From positions 25,020,324-25,084,323 of the forward strand of contig CM039182.1 of the NCBI GenBank assembly GCA_008360975.2: 64,000 nt of DNA, given 5' to 3'. Below, one piece after another: positions 22,519 to 36,295 of the stretch. Under the pieces are notes generated by a model, which saw nothing but the letters and a program-made list of their open reading frames with translations, was not told the origin of the DNA and searched no databases. Numbering within the stretch: the first letter of the stretch is position 1; every line of letters starts with the position of its first letter. The translations under genes and the position numbers were made by a program. This DNA comes from Lichenostomus cassidix (taxonomy: Eukaryota; Chordata; Aves; Passeriformes; Meliphagidae).

Positions 22519-25500
22519 ATGTAGGTGTGATGTTGGCTGTGTGTCTACGTTTCGACAATGTTTTTCATATGCTTTAGTTTATCTGTTTTTTATACTGAGA
22601 TACAAGTCAGCCATATAAATTGCATATGTCGTTGAAATGAGGATTAATGTGCCAGACAGTGTGGAATGTAGCTGTGATGAAAAAACTTTCATGGCAATTA
22701 GGAAGAGCTTGGAAACCAATATTATACTAATGTGAATGCTGTCTACATCATAATTAATTTTTATTGTATCGTTTTTATTGGATCATTTGTGTACATATTT
22801 GCACAAATCCACGCTTTAAATGCACAGTAACAAGTATGAGACTAAATTAAGTGCATGAGTTTGTTTAGCTTTATATTTTGAAAATCAGTGCTATGGTATC
22901 CAAAGGACTTAGTTCCAGTCCTTCATGGCCCTAGATTGATATCTAACAGTTTTACTTGAATTTGATTAATAATCTAGCAGAAAGCATGCAGCAGTATGCA
23001 GTGGATTTAATTGCAGTGTGAGTGAGCACTTTGAATTTGTTTTACTTGGCTTTGTCTTTTTTTCCTTCACCTTCAGATATTCAGTTCTGTTGTGTGAGAT
23101 GAAGTTCTTATGACCCCTTGTACTATTTAGCATATCTCATTTGTTGATTTAAGCTTTTGGTACAGCGGTGCATCTATCACGGAGTACTTTCCAAGTTACT
23201 TGACAAAGATTTCCTTTTTCTTGAGTAATGGGACTTTTTTGTTTTCATCTGTGATTACAGGAGAACATGTTGAGGCTTGAGTTTGATACCTATTTGATCT
23301 CCCCAAGAACAGTAAAGAATATTGGCTGGATTTCTTTCAGAAGTACTTTCAGATTAGCTATCTCTACAGTACTTTATTGAATTTTGGAACTTGTTTAGCA
23401 GATGACTCAATTTTCCTTTTTTGTTTTCTACGTAATTTCTCTAGTCTTCTGTGACAGCCCAGCCTTCACTTGTTGTATTGTGACAGACACTATAAAAATC
23501 CTCTTAAATGTCAGAGATGTTGGATAAATGGATAGTGACTTGCAGTTGATTACAGTAGTTTTTGTTTTTTCAGATTTGAGGGTTCTGATGTAGTCAATAA
23601 AGATTCATGCTCCCTTTTTCACCGCTCTTGACCATACTGATGACACATTTGCTTTCTGCAGTTAATTTCTGTGGCTACTTCTGAAGTAATTCAGAAATGG
23701 TATAAAAATCTGCAAATTAAAAACACTCGGTAAGATACATAGATTTGTAGAATTTAGAGTTTTTTAGCTGAAGAAACTGCTAAAAGAATAAGCACAGTTT
23801 TAGAATTATGTTTAGAATGGGAACTTTCTCTGAGCTTCTTTGTCTGCAGTTACACCAGAGGACTTTCTGGCTACATACGTTAAATCATAATATTTTAAGA
23901 AAGAAAACAGAATAGGGAACTTTATGTTGTGATTTTGAGAGCAATAAAACTAAAGATAAAGAAAATGCTGTGATTTATTCTATTGCTTGGATGTTATGGA
24001 AGACTTTTTAAACCATGTGTATTATTAATTTCTTTTGACAGAGGTAGGTATATGTGTATACGAAGCATTTGTCTGGTCTAAAAGTTGAATGTCATTTAAG
24101 GTACTTTGCTGCAGCAACAAAAACTTAAAGAATTTGCACTGGGTCTAGCACAGAGAGTAGTAATGAGTTAACCTTTTTTGCCTTGTATTAAGTACTGTGA
24201 AGTAGTTGTTAATTGCAGTGAAAAGCTTGCTTTCCACACAGTGAGTTTACAAATGCAAACCAGTGTGTTGTTAACTGACATTTTCCTTAAGACAGCTATG
24301 TCAATGTGCATTTCTTTTCATAGAAATGTCCCATTGCTTCTGTTTAAAAGCAAGAAGGACTGGATTGCAACCAAATGATTGTAGCCAAATACACTGATTT
24401 ATTTTTATAGAGTAGGACCTTCAGAAGTTCCAGACTAGATGTCATACTTAGATAAGTAACAACTTTATAAGAATTCACCTGTGTTTCCCAGTGGCAATAT
24501 TTTTTTCATTTTTTAAATCATGAGTCGGCCTGTGTGTAGGCTTTTTTTTATTGATGGCCAGTCTCCTAGGTAGTGCTCCTTGAAGGGCACACCTCAAAAT
24601 GGTTGTGTCTTGTTGAAGAAGCAGGTAGATCAATTTCCATGACTCCTTGTCTATTTTAAATGCCTCTGCAAACACTCAGGTAGGGCTTGTCTCTCTCCCC
24701 AGTTACTGGAGGGACCATGGTGATACTGGCCAAGAAAATCAGCCTCTGATTCAGTGTTTTCTGTTGCCAAATTTGCTTTATTTAATAAGTATTGCATGTA
24801 TTGTACTGTAACAGGTAATGTTGACTATGTTAATTTAAAACTGGGGAGGTTTCTGTCTGTTTGTCCTAAGGGGTGAATCTGACTTCTACACTAATGACCT
24901 TCTTGTATGTTTGTTAAATATTGCCCATGACTTTTTACTTACTTCATTCAAGCTCATATTTCTTCTACAAGTCCATTAAAGTAAAAAATTCAGCGCACCC
25001 TCAGCAGAAAGGTTATTTGTGGTGTCATGGAAATCAATACAAGATGCCTATTAGTGGATTAATTTTTTGTTTATATTTGAGGTTTTCTTCATTGCTGTAT
25101 TAGTTTAAGGTTTTGTTTCTAATGAGCCTATAGAAATGTGTGTAATGGAAAAATAAGAATACCAAATCTCTTTTGGATATATATGAACACTTGAAATGCT
25201 TCATTAGGTATAAATTGAGTAGAAGAACATGCGTGGAAATCTTAGAAGTGTTATCATCTGGGATGTATAATCTTTTGCATGTTCTTAGTATCTAGTAGTC
25301 TGACAACTAATACGGTTGTCTTGGAAACAGACTTTATTTTCCTTTTGTCAATATCATCATCTGCCTTGAAAATCTAGAAGTTATGCTTCTGAAAGAAATA
25401 AGTGCAGATTTAAGATGTTTGTCCTCTATTTAAAGAACTGACACAGGAGCCTGGAAGTGATGTTTGCATTGTGAGCTTTAATTATAGTTGTGTCATTATG

Positions 25501-28500
25501 TTGCTAAAACAGTCTTTAGGGTTGTTTTTAGGTAAAATGCCTGTACTTAATGTTGATATTTGTCTGGGAATTATGTGCAGTGAAACACTTTGCCAAGATT
25601 TCCTAGCTTAATGTTTAAATAGAAATATTGCAATGTAAGTGATGCATTAGAAGTGAAATTCCTAAAAACAAATTGATATATGACTTCAAATTTTTTCCCT
25701 TGCCCTGTTTTAAGTTAACAGCATGTGATAAATTCTTGAGTATTCTATGACAATATAGCATAATATTTGCCAGACAAAACATCAGCCATAGACAGAAGTG
25801 CAGAGAACAGCTTTTTTATTAGCCAAAGAGCTGCCATGCATGACGTAAAATGTCAAAGTAAAATAAAAACTGAGTCAAAAAATAACCATCTTTCAACTTG
25901 CTGGCTTTTTATTAGAATTTGTGGGAAACTATGATACAGTGTTCTTGAAATTTAGTTCTTCTGGTCTATATCTTATTTGTCCAGTGTCATAGTTTGGTAT
26001 TAGCAACAGTGCAATTTCATCCTAATTTTTACCGCTGAAGGTCCAGATTGAATAATTTTCCATGTTTGCTTCTTAAGTTGTTAAGTTTAATAAATTTTCT
26101 AATGGAGTTTTTAATATATTTCTCTTCCAAGTATTTTTGTCTCGATTTCCAATTTAAAAGGCTTTCAAATATTGATATGTACTTCAGAGAAGAGCATTTT
26201 TTAGTCTCTCATAAAAGAACTATTTTTTTGAGTGATACTCACACTTTGGATGATACAACTTGTCCAAGGATAGAGAACCATGGCAATATCTTGTTTAGCT
26301 ATTGGAACCCACTTGCATGATCATTTATTTCATTCTACCTCCCATCTCTTCCTCCTGCTTCATTTCTAGTGCTGCACCTACATTTCAGATTGATGTCTCT
26401 TTCCAGAACTTAATTGACCATTTTATTTTTGCTTAAATGTTCAAGTATGTTCCATTTTTTTTTCAATTCCTTTTTCCCTAGAATAAGTTCAAGCTTTCTA
26501 TGTAAGACTTGAGATGAAGCTTATTAAACTAAGTGGAGAGAATCTTAAAGACTATGGTTGTTACCAGATGATGCAAAAAGCTTTTAGTGACCTGTATTTT
26601 GGCCCCAATCTACAATAGTGGTGTAAGTAGTGTTCACCCAGAAAGAAATAAATAATCACAGCTTGTTTGTCCAGAAATGACAGTAGTCACTCTGATGTAC
26701 TCTAATGGTGTTGTGTTCCATTTTGGACTTAATAGCATTTATATATATTTACCTTGATGGCCAGGCCATAAACTTCCCACTTTCACCTCAAATTGTGATC
26801 TCATAAGTCTTACATTAAAAAAGGATGTTAAAATTATATGTTATTTAAGCTATAAACAAAGCTGAGTTAGTCCTTGAACTTTTTTCACATTCCTCTAAAT
26901 AAATGTCATTTCTTCCAGTTTAACAATATTAGTTAGCTGTGTTCAGAAAAAGCAGCCCATTTTATACCTTCCTGATCAAATAATAATTCTCCATGCTGAT
27001 TACTAAGTATAACATAATTATATTCCCTGGCTCCGTTTTAGCTGAACGTTTTTTCATTCTTTGCTCCCAAACTGCAAACAAGCAAGCAACCAAAAGAAAA
27101 AACCTAAACCCCTTATGGTAACAATTCTATGTAGTTACAGTGTGTGCATCATTGTGTTACTGTGATCAGTTCCCTGAATTTGGTTGATAATCACATATTC
27201 TAGCATCCTTCTTGAATATCCTGGGAAAACCTGATATTGTTGAAGTTCTCACGGCTTTTCCTTTCAGATTAACTTTTAGTAAACTTCAAACTTTTCTTGT
27301 TGTTCCTATTCTTTATGATCCAGGGATGTTGTCCTGGAGAAATCTGTTTTACCTCTGTTCATTGTAATTAGAAATGGCAACATGGTTCTTTCATCCCCAG
27401 AAATGAAATTGTGCATAATTCATAGTTCTAAGGATAAAGAGGAAGTACAGTTTTTTTCTCTCATGTGTTTCACTTCAGGATGTTGCCGAGTCTGATATCA
27501 GCGGTGTTAGCAAAAGATAAAAGAAACTCCAGGGGAGAGATTGTAGATTCATTCAAGGAAAAATGGGATTTTTGTTGCCTTTTGTAATTGAAAAAGCACA
27601 AAACAAAATAACTAATGAACATTTTCCTTGTACTATTAGCAAGGAAGTTGGTTAAGTACAGTCATCTACAGCCAGAGACACAGACACACAAAGTTTCTCA
27701 GTGATGAGACCTGCAGCTCTGAAGAGCAGTGTATCCAATCATCACATCACGTGTGAGACAGAAGTTTCTCTCTTCAGTGCCCAGGATAAAGACAACCTTC
27801 ACTTAGGCACATGACATTTAGATATGGGCAGTCCCACTGCAAGACTTGGTTTGAAATGGCCTCTGCAAATCTTTCCACCTAATAACAGACTGAAATACAA
27901 AATAGCTTAGCCAAACTACTCTTCACACAACTTGTTTTAGAGCTTCTCATGAATTGCAATTGGGTATATTTGTTAGAAAAGGGAGGATTTTGTTTCATCT
28001 GCATAGTTTTTCTTTTTTTTTTTGGTGGGGGGGTGGGTTGGAGATGTATCCTGTAGTAAGATGGGTTCTCCCTGCCCATGATTAAAGGATACTCAAGGAA
28101 CCAGTTTGCCATCTGGCAAATCATGTCAGTTTTGTACCTTTTGTGGTTTGCATTTACTTAAAAGAATGTATGCTGCTCTGCTCTCCATGTTTTTCCTTAC
28201 TTTAATGGAACGCCACTGCAGTGGCTGCCTCAGCAGAGGGGCAAGGACAGTGGCTGTGAGTTACTAACTCTGATGTAGCCCCATTTTTGGGTTTTTTTCC
28301 TCTCTGGGGATTCTTCAACTGCCCTGCTCAAAAGGCAGTGGTGCAGAGGGGAGGAACAGGGAACTCATGATGGGAGGAATGCATTTTTTACTAATGCTGG
28401 ATTTGAGAAAAGTGCTTAAAAATTTTTTTCTGTTCTTTCATACAATCTGAGATTCTCAAAATTTTATATGAAAATGTGCTGTCCTTTAATTTCTGAGAGG

Positions 28501-31500
28501 AGTGGTTTTTTGTTTTACAATAAGAATGAATAATGTTTTAGCATTAATAAAAATAAAGTACTCTTTCTGATACCCTTTTTGATTCTTGTTTACAGACGTT
28601 TTAAGTTTCTTCTTAGTGTTCTTTTGACTTAAGCTACTCAGTCTGGTTTTAAGTTTTTGTTAATAAAATGTATCTGAATAAAAGATACTTATTTGATATG
28701 TTGTGTCCTAACTTCCACTTGATGGAAACCTTCTGTTATGAATGGACAATATCAGTGGTGGCTGAAATTTGAAATGTAACAGAAGATAAATTTTGTAGCT
28801 TGTTTAAAGCATCTTATTCTTTACATCTAAGAGCTGTCAGAGGTGGTAAACAGCTCTGGGAGCAGCAGCATTTATAACCAAATTGCTCTCATAGATAAAT
28901 AGTTTGGCAGGAGAGCTAATTATGTCTGTAGCCTATAGCGTAGCCACAAGTATCCTGTCCATTATCCACCTTGGTGCTCCATTCAAGCCAGAGAGCTTGT
29001 GTTTGCAGCGTGTTTAATTTGAACAACAAAGGTTTGGGTGTGAATCCTAGGAGGATTGGAATATTATTTAAGCAATACCTCAAGATAAGCAGTGGTGAGC
29101 AGAGGATGTGAACAGCATTTTGTTGCTTACCTCTGTTACAGTCTTTGTGGGCTGCAGCACCATCCCAGGTCTCTGACTTGGCAGCAATGGCCACCTTAGC
29201 CCACACTGCCCTGCTGAAGGGCTCTTGTATGGCTTTCTCCAGCATGTCAGTGCTGGGTATGAAACCAGAAAACTGTGTTATTTGCACAACTCTGCTTCTC
29301 TTAGTAGATATTCAACATGATGTTGAAAGACTGCGTGCACTGACGTTTTTAATGAAGGAGATGCCAGAACAAGAAAACATGAGGAAAAACATTGGTTTCT
29401 GTCATAAATAAGCTTGTCGCTATTTCTTGCTTGTGTATGCTCGGTGTGTTGTTACACATATGATGGATGCTGAGGTGATTCAAATGCCATAAGAGAAAGT
29501 TGTTTTTTCACCTTCTTTGCAGAAGGATTTGCAGTAGGAGCAGGACATCTTAATTCTCTAGAGGTCCTCTGCTGTGCTGAATACCTCAGAGTGAAAGTCT
29601 TGATTCTTCATTCTGTTGCTCTTTCCCCAGCAATTACTATTTTAATTTTTCACACGAGGAACTCTTCTAATGCTGCCATATGTCATTACCTGGTATCATT
29701 CAGATACCATTTGATGGATACTTTCAAAAGCAGAGGGAAGGCTTACTCAGAACCCTTTGTAGTATATTGATTTTTCTTTTTCTATGTGTTAATGGAATGA
29801 CTTTACCTTTTGTGACCAAAGGTAATTTGAAACTTAAATTTTGAAATTGATAATATACTTCTCCTGTTAGAGAATGCGTGACTGTACATAGCTGTTTATT
29901 CACATCAGTTAATTAATTTGGCAGTAATTGTATTTTATGCAATTTTAAAAATGTTTAGGGCTATTTTAAATGGTCTTATCTGGTGAAATATAGATTGTTG
30001 TGGATTAATGTGTGTGTGAGTGCTTGAAAATATTCACTGTAGTGGTGTATTAAGCTGAGTTTAAATGTGGCAGAATCTTCCTGGGTTGATTTCTGCATTT
30101 CTAACTATACTTTTGGCTTCAGGTAAAATGTATGAAGATATGCTGGGATTTCATGGGGTGTAGCTCCCATTTAAAAATCACTTCTGTAATACTTTCTGTA
30201 AGCAATTCTGTAATTTCTGATTCTCAGTTTAACATCAAAACAGCTTTGCAATAAAAAAATATAGTAAATAATTTGCAGTAAAAAATGTAGTAAATAATTT
30301 GCAGAATTCTATCTGAATGAATATGAAATAATTAATTCAACATATCTGTGCACAATAATAAGAACTGGTTGCTCCTTGCTGTGCTGTTCGTTCACAGTGT
30401 TTCTTCATGCTGCCATCCTAGCAGCATGTGTTTGATTTTGCTCTGAGTAGCAGAAGAAAAAGTTGAAATGCTGCAATTTGAAATTAACTTCCAGGGAGTG
30501 ATGAGGGTGGTCTGTCAGGCCATGCTAATTTTTTTTTTTATGTCATCCTGAGAAAAATAAATTTAAAATAATCTGATAGCATTCATCTCATGCCTGACTG
30601 TGCCCTGTTTGTTTAACACGTCTCAGACTAGCGTTTTCTGATCTGGCCACAGTAATGTGTTTTATCAATGCTGTCATTAATTTGGCTACAAGTGGGAATA
30701 GTCTTTTTGGATTGGATGACTACTTCAGCTTTATACTTCAGCTGCTTAAAGGACATAAAAATTTTAGACCTTTTTTATAGAGAAAATCTGAGCAGAAAGT
30801 GAAATGTACAGGTAGTTACTGTGAACAGACATATCTTACTGAGATTTTTGGAGCAATTGTCTAAACCGTAGCATTGTATATATTTAGGAGGATGCCAGCA
30901 AAAATAAAAAATCTGATTGCTGTTCTTTCCAGTGAAAATGAGCAAATGGGCTCTTAACCCATTTAATTTTATGATTAAATAATAAATATCTATGAGCACT
31001 TGTATTAGCATATGAGATAAATGTGTGTCAGTGTGGTCTAGACTTGGTAGGAGTCTATGTATCTGGCAGTCAGGGAGTGGGACTTTTGGTTGTGTGATTT
31101 TTTCTTTTATTTTTCTATTTAATTCTTTCTCAACTTGGAAAACAAGAAGGTTGATGCTCTTTCTGCAATGTGTGGTATTTTAAACCTTAAATGTCACCCA
31201 TCCCCTTGCCCTTCTAATGAATTTGTGCATTCTCTGAATGCTTATGAGTTAGAGAGCAGAGGAGAACTCTCTGTTTGCTTCACTTAGTGAATTTAAACAA
31301 AAACCCCCTAAGGGTATTGATGATAGCAAACACCTTCTGGTTTTTTTGTATAAATCAGCTAGAGGTTCGAGCATTTAATCATATCATAGGATTTTAAGGG
31401 AGCCTGATGCTTGGGTTCAGCTGCATGCTTTAAATGCCAGTGATCTGAGGCAGAACCAGCACCTGTGAGGAGTGCATCTGACCTTTCAGCTGAGGCATCT

Positions 31501-33513
31501 GCCTCTGCACTGGCCATTTGGAGAGTTTTGGGGAATCTCTGCAGTTGCACACACTGATGGCAATGCAGTGACATGGCCAGTCTGAACCTTGGACTGTTGC
31601 CTTGGGCCTCCTTTAAGATGAGGAGGGTGTCTGTGATATGAATGGAGGGCATGCTGGGATTTAATATGGAATAAATCAGCCATCTCTTGGTGGTAAATGG
31701 TCAGGAGAGGTTGTCGTGACTTGAACTTGATTCTGGTCTTCTGTGTTTCTGCTGGCAGTCATATACAAGGGGAAAGGCTTTTGCCATTCAGCTGGTGGTT
31801 TGGGTTTTGCTTGCTTTTTTCATGTAAAAGCCCAGAAAGTTTATATCTGGTGCAGGTAGAGGATCATTGCAGTAAGGGCTACTTCCAAAGAAACAACCAA
31901 CCAACCTAAAAAACCAGCAGGGAGGGGAGCGCCTGTGTCCCTGTGCCATCCCTGGGTATGCTGAGCCTGGCTCTGTGAGGGTGCAGGTTTACTTGTGTTC
32001 TATTTTGTGACTCTGGTCTCTCTTTTTGTGAGTACAGTATGAACCATAATTGGAATAAGATACCCTTGAAAAATCCACTAAGGATTTGTGTGATGATTGA
32101 CAAAGGAGTTTTGTTCTATTTGGAAGATGTAGTTAAATGTAACATAACATGAAAGGCAGAAGCAAAATAATTTTTGTTGTTTTAGGAAGCTAATCTAGGG
32201 TTTGTTTCAGCTCTGCTGGTAAGGGATATGATACTGGAAAATTCTGTATCTATTAGTTTCTAATGAAAACTAGACCATACATGAACATGCTGCTCCTTGT
32301 CACCCGAGATGGACTGTGATCATTGTATTTTGTGTTCAAAGTTGTATTATTGAAAGAACAAATGTTAGCTTCTCTCCCCTTTCTTTTTTCATTGTGCTTT
32401 TAAACCTATTACAGAACTTTGGAGTTCAGCACATTAAGTTCATGTGCTGTTAGGAGAATGGCACATTTTCTGTATAGAAGCTGAACCTTAAATTGCTATG
32501 TGCCATCAAATCATGTAGTACCTTTCCACAAATCACTGGTAACATAGTAATAGTATTAATTTCTGAGGGAACAGTAATGTATTAAATGGTTAAATATTCC
32601 AGGCTTTGTTTGTTCTTCATCTGGGAACACAGGCAGAAAAAATGAGATATGCCATATAGTTCGTAATTTTTTTCAGCACTTATATAAAGGCTGAAACATA
32701 CTTTCTTTGATGCATCACTGACTTTTGCTAAAGTGAGGTGAGAAGGCTCCGTTTTCTGTCATGAGCCAACGAGAACCCGGCATGTTTCCATGGTCCAGTT
32801 CTGAATTTCTGTTCACATTGCATATTGATGTGGAACTGCAGCCATTGAGGCTTTGTGGCATGTATAAAACATTTGTTCAGCTAGAAAATGAGTGGGGGAA
32901 AAGAACCAGCAGTGACAGTTTGGATGGGAGCCCATTGGAGTGCTGTGAAACACTATGGCAGAACACCTGCCATGAGGAATGGAGGAGCTACAGGCCATGA
33001 CCATGTCTGGATGCAGGGCACCTGTGAGAGTGGGTGTTGCAGCCTTGTTGAGGATCACCACTTCTGAGATCTGGATTCCATAACTGATGCACTGTGAAAC
33101 CAGACTCTGTGATGTTAAACTAAAAAAAAAATAAAAAAAAAATTGCAGACTCTTTGCCAGTAATTAATTTGATATTTTTGGAAAACAGTCAACAGTTTTT
33201 AAAATTGTAACTGTTCTTTCCATGGACTTCAGTTATTTCTAGGTACCTCAGCTCATGCCTGCAGCCATTGAGTAGCCACAGGCTGCTCCAGGTGGTTATT
33301 ATTAGCAGTGGGGAGGACTTTTCTCCTGCTGTGGAACGTGCACTGATAGGACATTTTATGGAGGGGTTCTTGGAGTTTGTGTGTTCAGTCAGATCTCTTG
33401 ATAAGATGTGAAGGGTTTTGCATTGCTTGCTTTCAGTATTGGTTCTGAATTACATCCTGTGAATGTTGTTGTTTGGTATAATGAAGAGTGGTGTGGGGTT
33501 TGTTTATTTGTGT

Positions 33514-33545
33514 GGGTTTTTTGGGTTTTTTTGTTTGGGTTTGGG
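33514..33545 (+). other. G-quadruplex motif in GT-rich tract
   Basis: Four GGG runs (33514, 33523, 33537 and 33543) are separated by loops of 6, 11 and 3 mostly T bases. They lie in a strand-asymmetric G/T stretch from about 33480 to 33590, on the transcribed-sense strand of the SDHAF3 intron. Confidence 0.55.
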
Positions 33546-33787
33546 TTTGGTTTTTTTTTTTGGTGTGGGTTGTTTGGTGTTTCTTTTTCAGTCTGGAGTC
33601 AGTACTGACTGGATTGTTCTGTGAAGAAAAGCGAAGGTAGAATAAAATAGAGGTGAAAAGGCAATGTGTCATTGTCGGTGTGTTACTGGTCTGCTAATAG
33701 CTTCAGAGATTACATTTGTCCATCTGTCTTGATAAGAAATTCTGTGAATTGCGAAGTTGAAAAATTAATCAATTGTAATTTTTTGTC

Positions 33788-33820
33788 TTATCTTATTACC
33801 ATATTTTATCTTATTACCAT
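33788..33820. repeat. 18-bp period duplication
   Basis: TTATCTTATTACCAT occurs at 33788-33802 and again at 33806-33820 without a change. Confidence 0.85.
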
Positions 33821-35460
33821 TTGATTGGTCAGTCATTGGGAAAAACCTAATTAGTTTCTTTTAAACGCTACACCAACTCTACCATATGGTAATACCCCTG
33901 GGGTGTAGGTTTACTGTGGGAATTAACTGTGGTGTGACTGTTCCTGAATGCCCGTTTAATGTAAAAGCAGGAGAGGTGATGTTGGGAAGAACCTTGAGGA
34001 ATCAGTTTTGTTCAGAGTCTGTATGAATGAAAATTTGCTTTTGTTTGCCCCAGTTTGTTTTAGCTATCTGTTTTCTTTAAATAGCCATGAATAAAGCTTC
34101 GCAACAGGGCTGGTAAGGTCCTGGTGACTTCAGTGAGGCTTGACATGGTCCATTAACAATGTACTGTATTTATATTAGTAAATGGTGTCATTTTGAAATT
34201 TATCACAGGCTCATGACTATCTTTCTTCTTGCCCACTTCTCTGGAGTTATTTGACATTCAGCTGAAGTAGTGGCTTTAGTTACTTTGCTGGTAATTTGAT
34301 TAACAATTCAGTATGCAATGCTGAGGTTTCTTTTAGCTGAAAATTGGTAATGCTTCTATCTCATTGCTATAATGCTGTACTTTTGAATTCTCCTGATACT
34401 TAAGACTTTCTTTCAAAAAAAAAAGTGTTACCAGGTAACAATCATACCTTTTATTATTCGGAAAATAGTTTTTTACTTCAGTTTCTTACTTTATATTTAG
34501 AGTTGTGCTTCAAACTTTAAAGGTTCTTTAAAGGATATGCTACTGAAGTAGGAGAGAAGCCTGTATTTTTTCCAATTGAAAATTAGCTTTTGAAATTAAT
34601 TAATTGTGGAGCTTGTTTTTAAGTTCCTCTTAAGAAAATTAAAAGTTTAGGCTCCCTTCCAACGCGGTGTTTAAACATGTACTTAACTGTTAAACATCTG
34701 ACTCTTTGGTTCACTAACTTTGCTAAATACACACACTGCAAGGCTTTTGAATTCACTCTCTACAACTTCTTGAGAGCAGCTGCAGTGGGGCTGGTGCTGG
34801 GCAGAGGGAGCTGGGCAGTGCACAGCATCCATGTGTGCAGGGACCTTGAGCACAGCCGTGTCAGGGGTAGCACTGCCAGCAGAATTAATTATGCAGAGCT
34901 GCTGTCCTTGCACAACCTTGAGTGTTGTAATTTAGAGAAGTCATCATGGTCAAAGATTGCTCCAAAGTGGTGAGAAAGCAATTTTCCAACTGTGCCCACA
35001 TTACCAGTGTGACCCATTGGCCACTTCCATTTCTGCCCCTGAGAAAGTTTTGCTTTTCTAGTGGTGCTCAGCCTGGTATTGATGTAATACACAGTGACTG
35101 TGTTGCCCGTCCAGTGACACAAATGCTGCTATCTAAGTAAACATGGTCCAAATGATTTCTGTTGCAACAGGATTGTAAGTAAGTCTGAACAAACTTAAAT
35201 ATGTTCAAGACAGTGCAGAAAGGGGGTTATCCTATTCTTTTTTTCCTTTGGGAATGAGAATGTGAAGTAGGTACATGTCCTTTAAGCTCCTTCTCATTCT
35301 CCCCTAACTTATTTTTAACTAATTTCTTCCAAAACCTGGCAGAATGACAGAAGTCTCACAGTTACTGAATTTCTGCCGCCTTTGGAGCAGTCCAGGATGG
35401 ATTCAAATGACCTTATCAGTTCTGAGAAATGCAGAGAGTGGTTAGGCAGAAAGGTTTCAG

Positions 35461-35546
35461 TAGTTCTAGAATACTTTTTGTAATACATTTGTGGAATATT
35501 TGTGTAGTTGTTGAATACTTTTTCTAATACATTTCTTCAAGAATAA
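35461..35546. repeat. 44-bp period tandem duplication
   Basis: TAGTT...GAATACTTTTTGTAATACATTT (from 35461) recurs exactly 44 bases later with few changes. It lies about 400 bases before the exon 2 acceptor. Confidence 0.8.
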
Positions 35547-35918
35547 TTCTTTTCTGGATGTATCAGTTTACAAAGTATATTCTGTTGATATCCTGCTAGA
35601 TAGGAAAGATTATTTTAATAAATATATTACATCTGTAATTAAATTTTGTGTTGTTTTTGGTAGTAGTGTATGATAGGACATTAATCTGTACATATATACA
35701 TTTTAAACTAGCTACATAAAATTGACTGTAGATACTAGAAATGCTTTAATGACCTTTCTTATAAATAGTGTAATTTTTTTTTGTTATTTGATGTTGATTA
35801 ATAGACTGTTGTAGGAGATTGTGTAAAGGTATATTATTACAGTAAAATGCTATTTAAAAAAGTTTACCTGAATCTTGCATTTGTCAGTTTTGTGACATTT
35901 ATATTTCTTCCTCATTAG

Positions 35919-36122
35919 AACTATGCAGCACTGATCGAGCAACAAATTAATGAGGACAAACAAAACTTGAGAGAAAAGGCTGTATATGGAGTTCAGCTCA
36001 CAGAAGAAAAACTTAATGACTTCCGTGATGAACAGATTGGGCAGCTGAAGGAGCTGATGGATGAGGCTACCAAATCTAATAAAAAAATCACGATTTCTAA
36101 AGACTCAAAATACAAAACCTAA
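35919..36122 (+). CDS. SDHAF3: SDHAF3 exon 2 coding part (residues 55-121)
   Basis: This encodes the C-terminal 67 residues and the TAA stop. The acceptor is TTTATATTTCTTCCTCATTAG|AAC, with a good pyrimidine tract, and it enters in phase 0 to match exon 1. It begins [15 protein letters not shown] and contains the strongly conserved family block [24 protein letters not shown] (split here for length: [14 protein letters not shown] plus [10 protein letters not shown]), about residues 83-106. The tail is Lys/Ser-rich and variable, as in relatives. No frame break or early stop is present, so the gene looks intact. The segment between the two conserved parts (about residues 66-80) is the least conserved. 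Confidence 0.95.
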   Translation, partial: NYAALIEQQINEDKQNLREKAVYGVQLTEEKLNDFRDEQIGQLKELMDEATKSNKKITISKDSKYKT

Positions 36123-36295
36123 AAGATTTTAAAAATTATTTTAATGCATATGGAAACATTTTGAAACTGCATTTTCCAGTTGGACTTGAATGTGCTTTCT
36201 GTGAGATAATGGATGCTGCTGATACTATAACTTGTCTGAAATGGATGTGTTTGGCTTTCTGTGCAAGAATAAATGGAGAAATGGAATAATCACAA
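36123..36295 (+). other. SDHAF3: SDHAF3 3' UTR
   Basis: A short AT-rich 3' UTR follows the TAA. It ends by inference 15-25 bases past the AATAAA at 36268-36273, near CACAACACTTT. T-rich downstream elements (36317-36340) fit a cleavage site here. A longer form cannot be excluded. Confidence 0.65.
36268..36273 (+). terminator. SDHAF3: Polyadenylation signal AATAAA
   Basis: A canonical hexamer 146 bases after the stop codon, followed by T-rich DNA typical of a downstream element. Confidence 0.75.

Larger units (their letters stand above)
17181..35918. other. Intron 1 segment, 17.2-35.9 kb
   Basis: About 18.7 kb of AT-rich intron DNA with no recognised exon or transposon body. The items worth naming are the microsatellite palindrome (19202-19258), a three-copy GGAAAAAC-(C/T)TGAG minisatellite (about 21300-21361), a 26-bp near-palindrome (22493-22518), duplications at 30264-30304, 33788-33820 and 35461-35546, an A-rich tract at 33121-33142 and a GT-rich G-quadruplex motif (33514-33545). 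Open frames of 80-125 codons occur near 20.0 and 29.0 kb, but they lack family resemblance and some start at non-ATG codons. Confidence 0.55.
6929..36122 (+). other. SDHAF3: SDHAF3 gene, coding span (two coding exons)
   Basis: Joining 6929-7090 to 35919-36122 gives 121 residues plus stop, close to the roughly 125 residues usual for vertebrate SDHAF3. The exon junction, [12 protein letters not shown], falls where the human protein has EWE-VYATALLQQ, so the junction is supported by homology as well as by splice sites. The intron is 28,828 bases. The protein should act in the mitochondrial matrix in assembly of complex II, guarding SDHB during Fe-S insertion. No other gene on either strand is recognised inside the intron. 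Confidence 0.92.

Noticed and set aside
28916..29411. Overlapping frames of 123 (minus) and 88 (plus) codons.
   Set aside because: Mutually antisense, no known family, no splice context; chance frames in a GC-richer patch.
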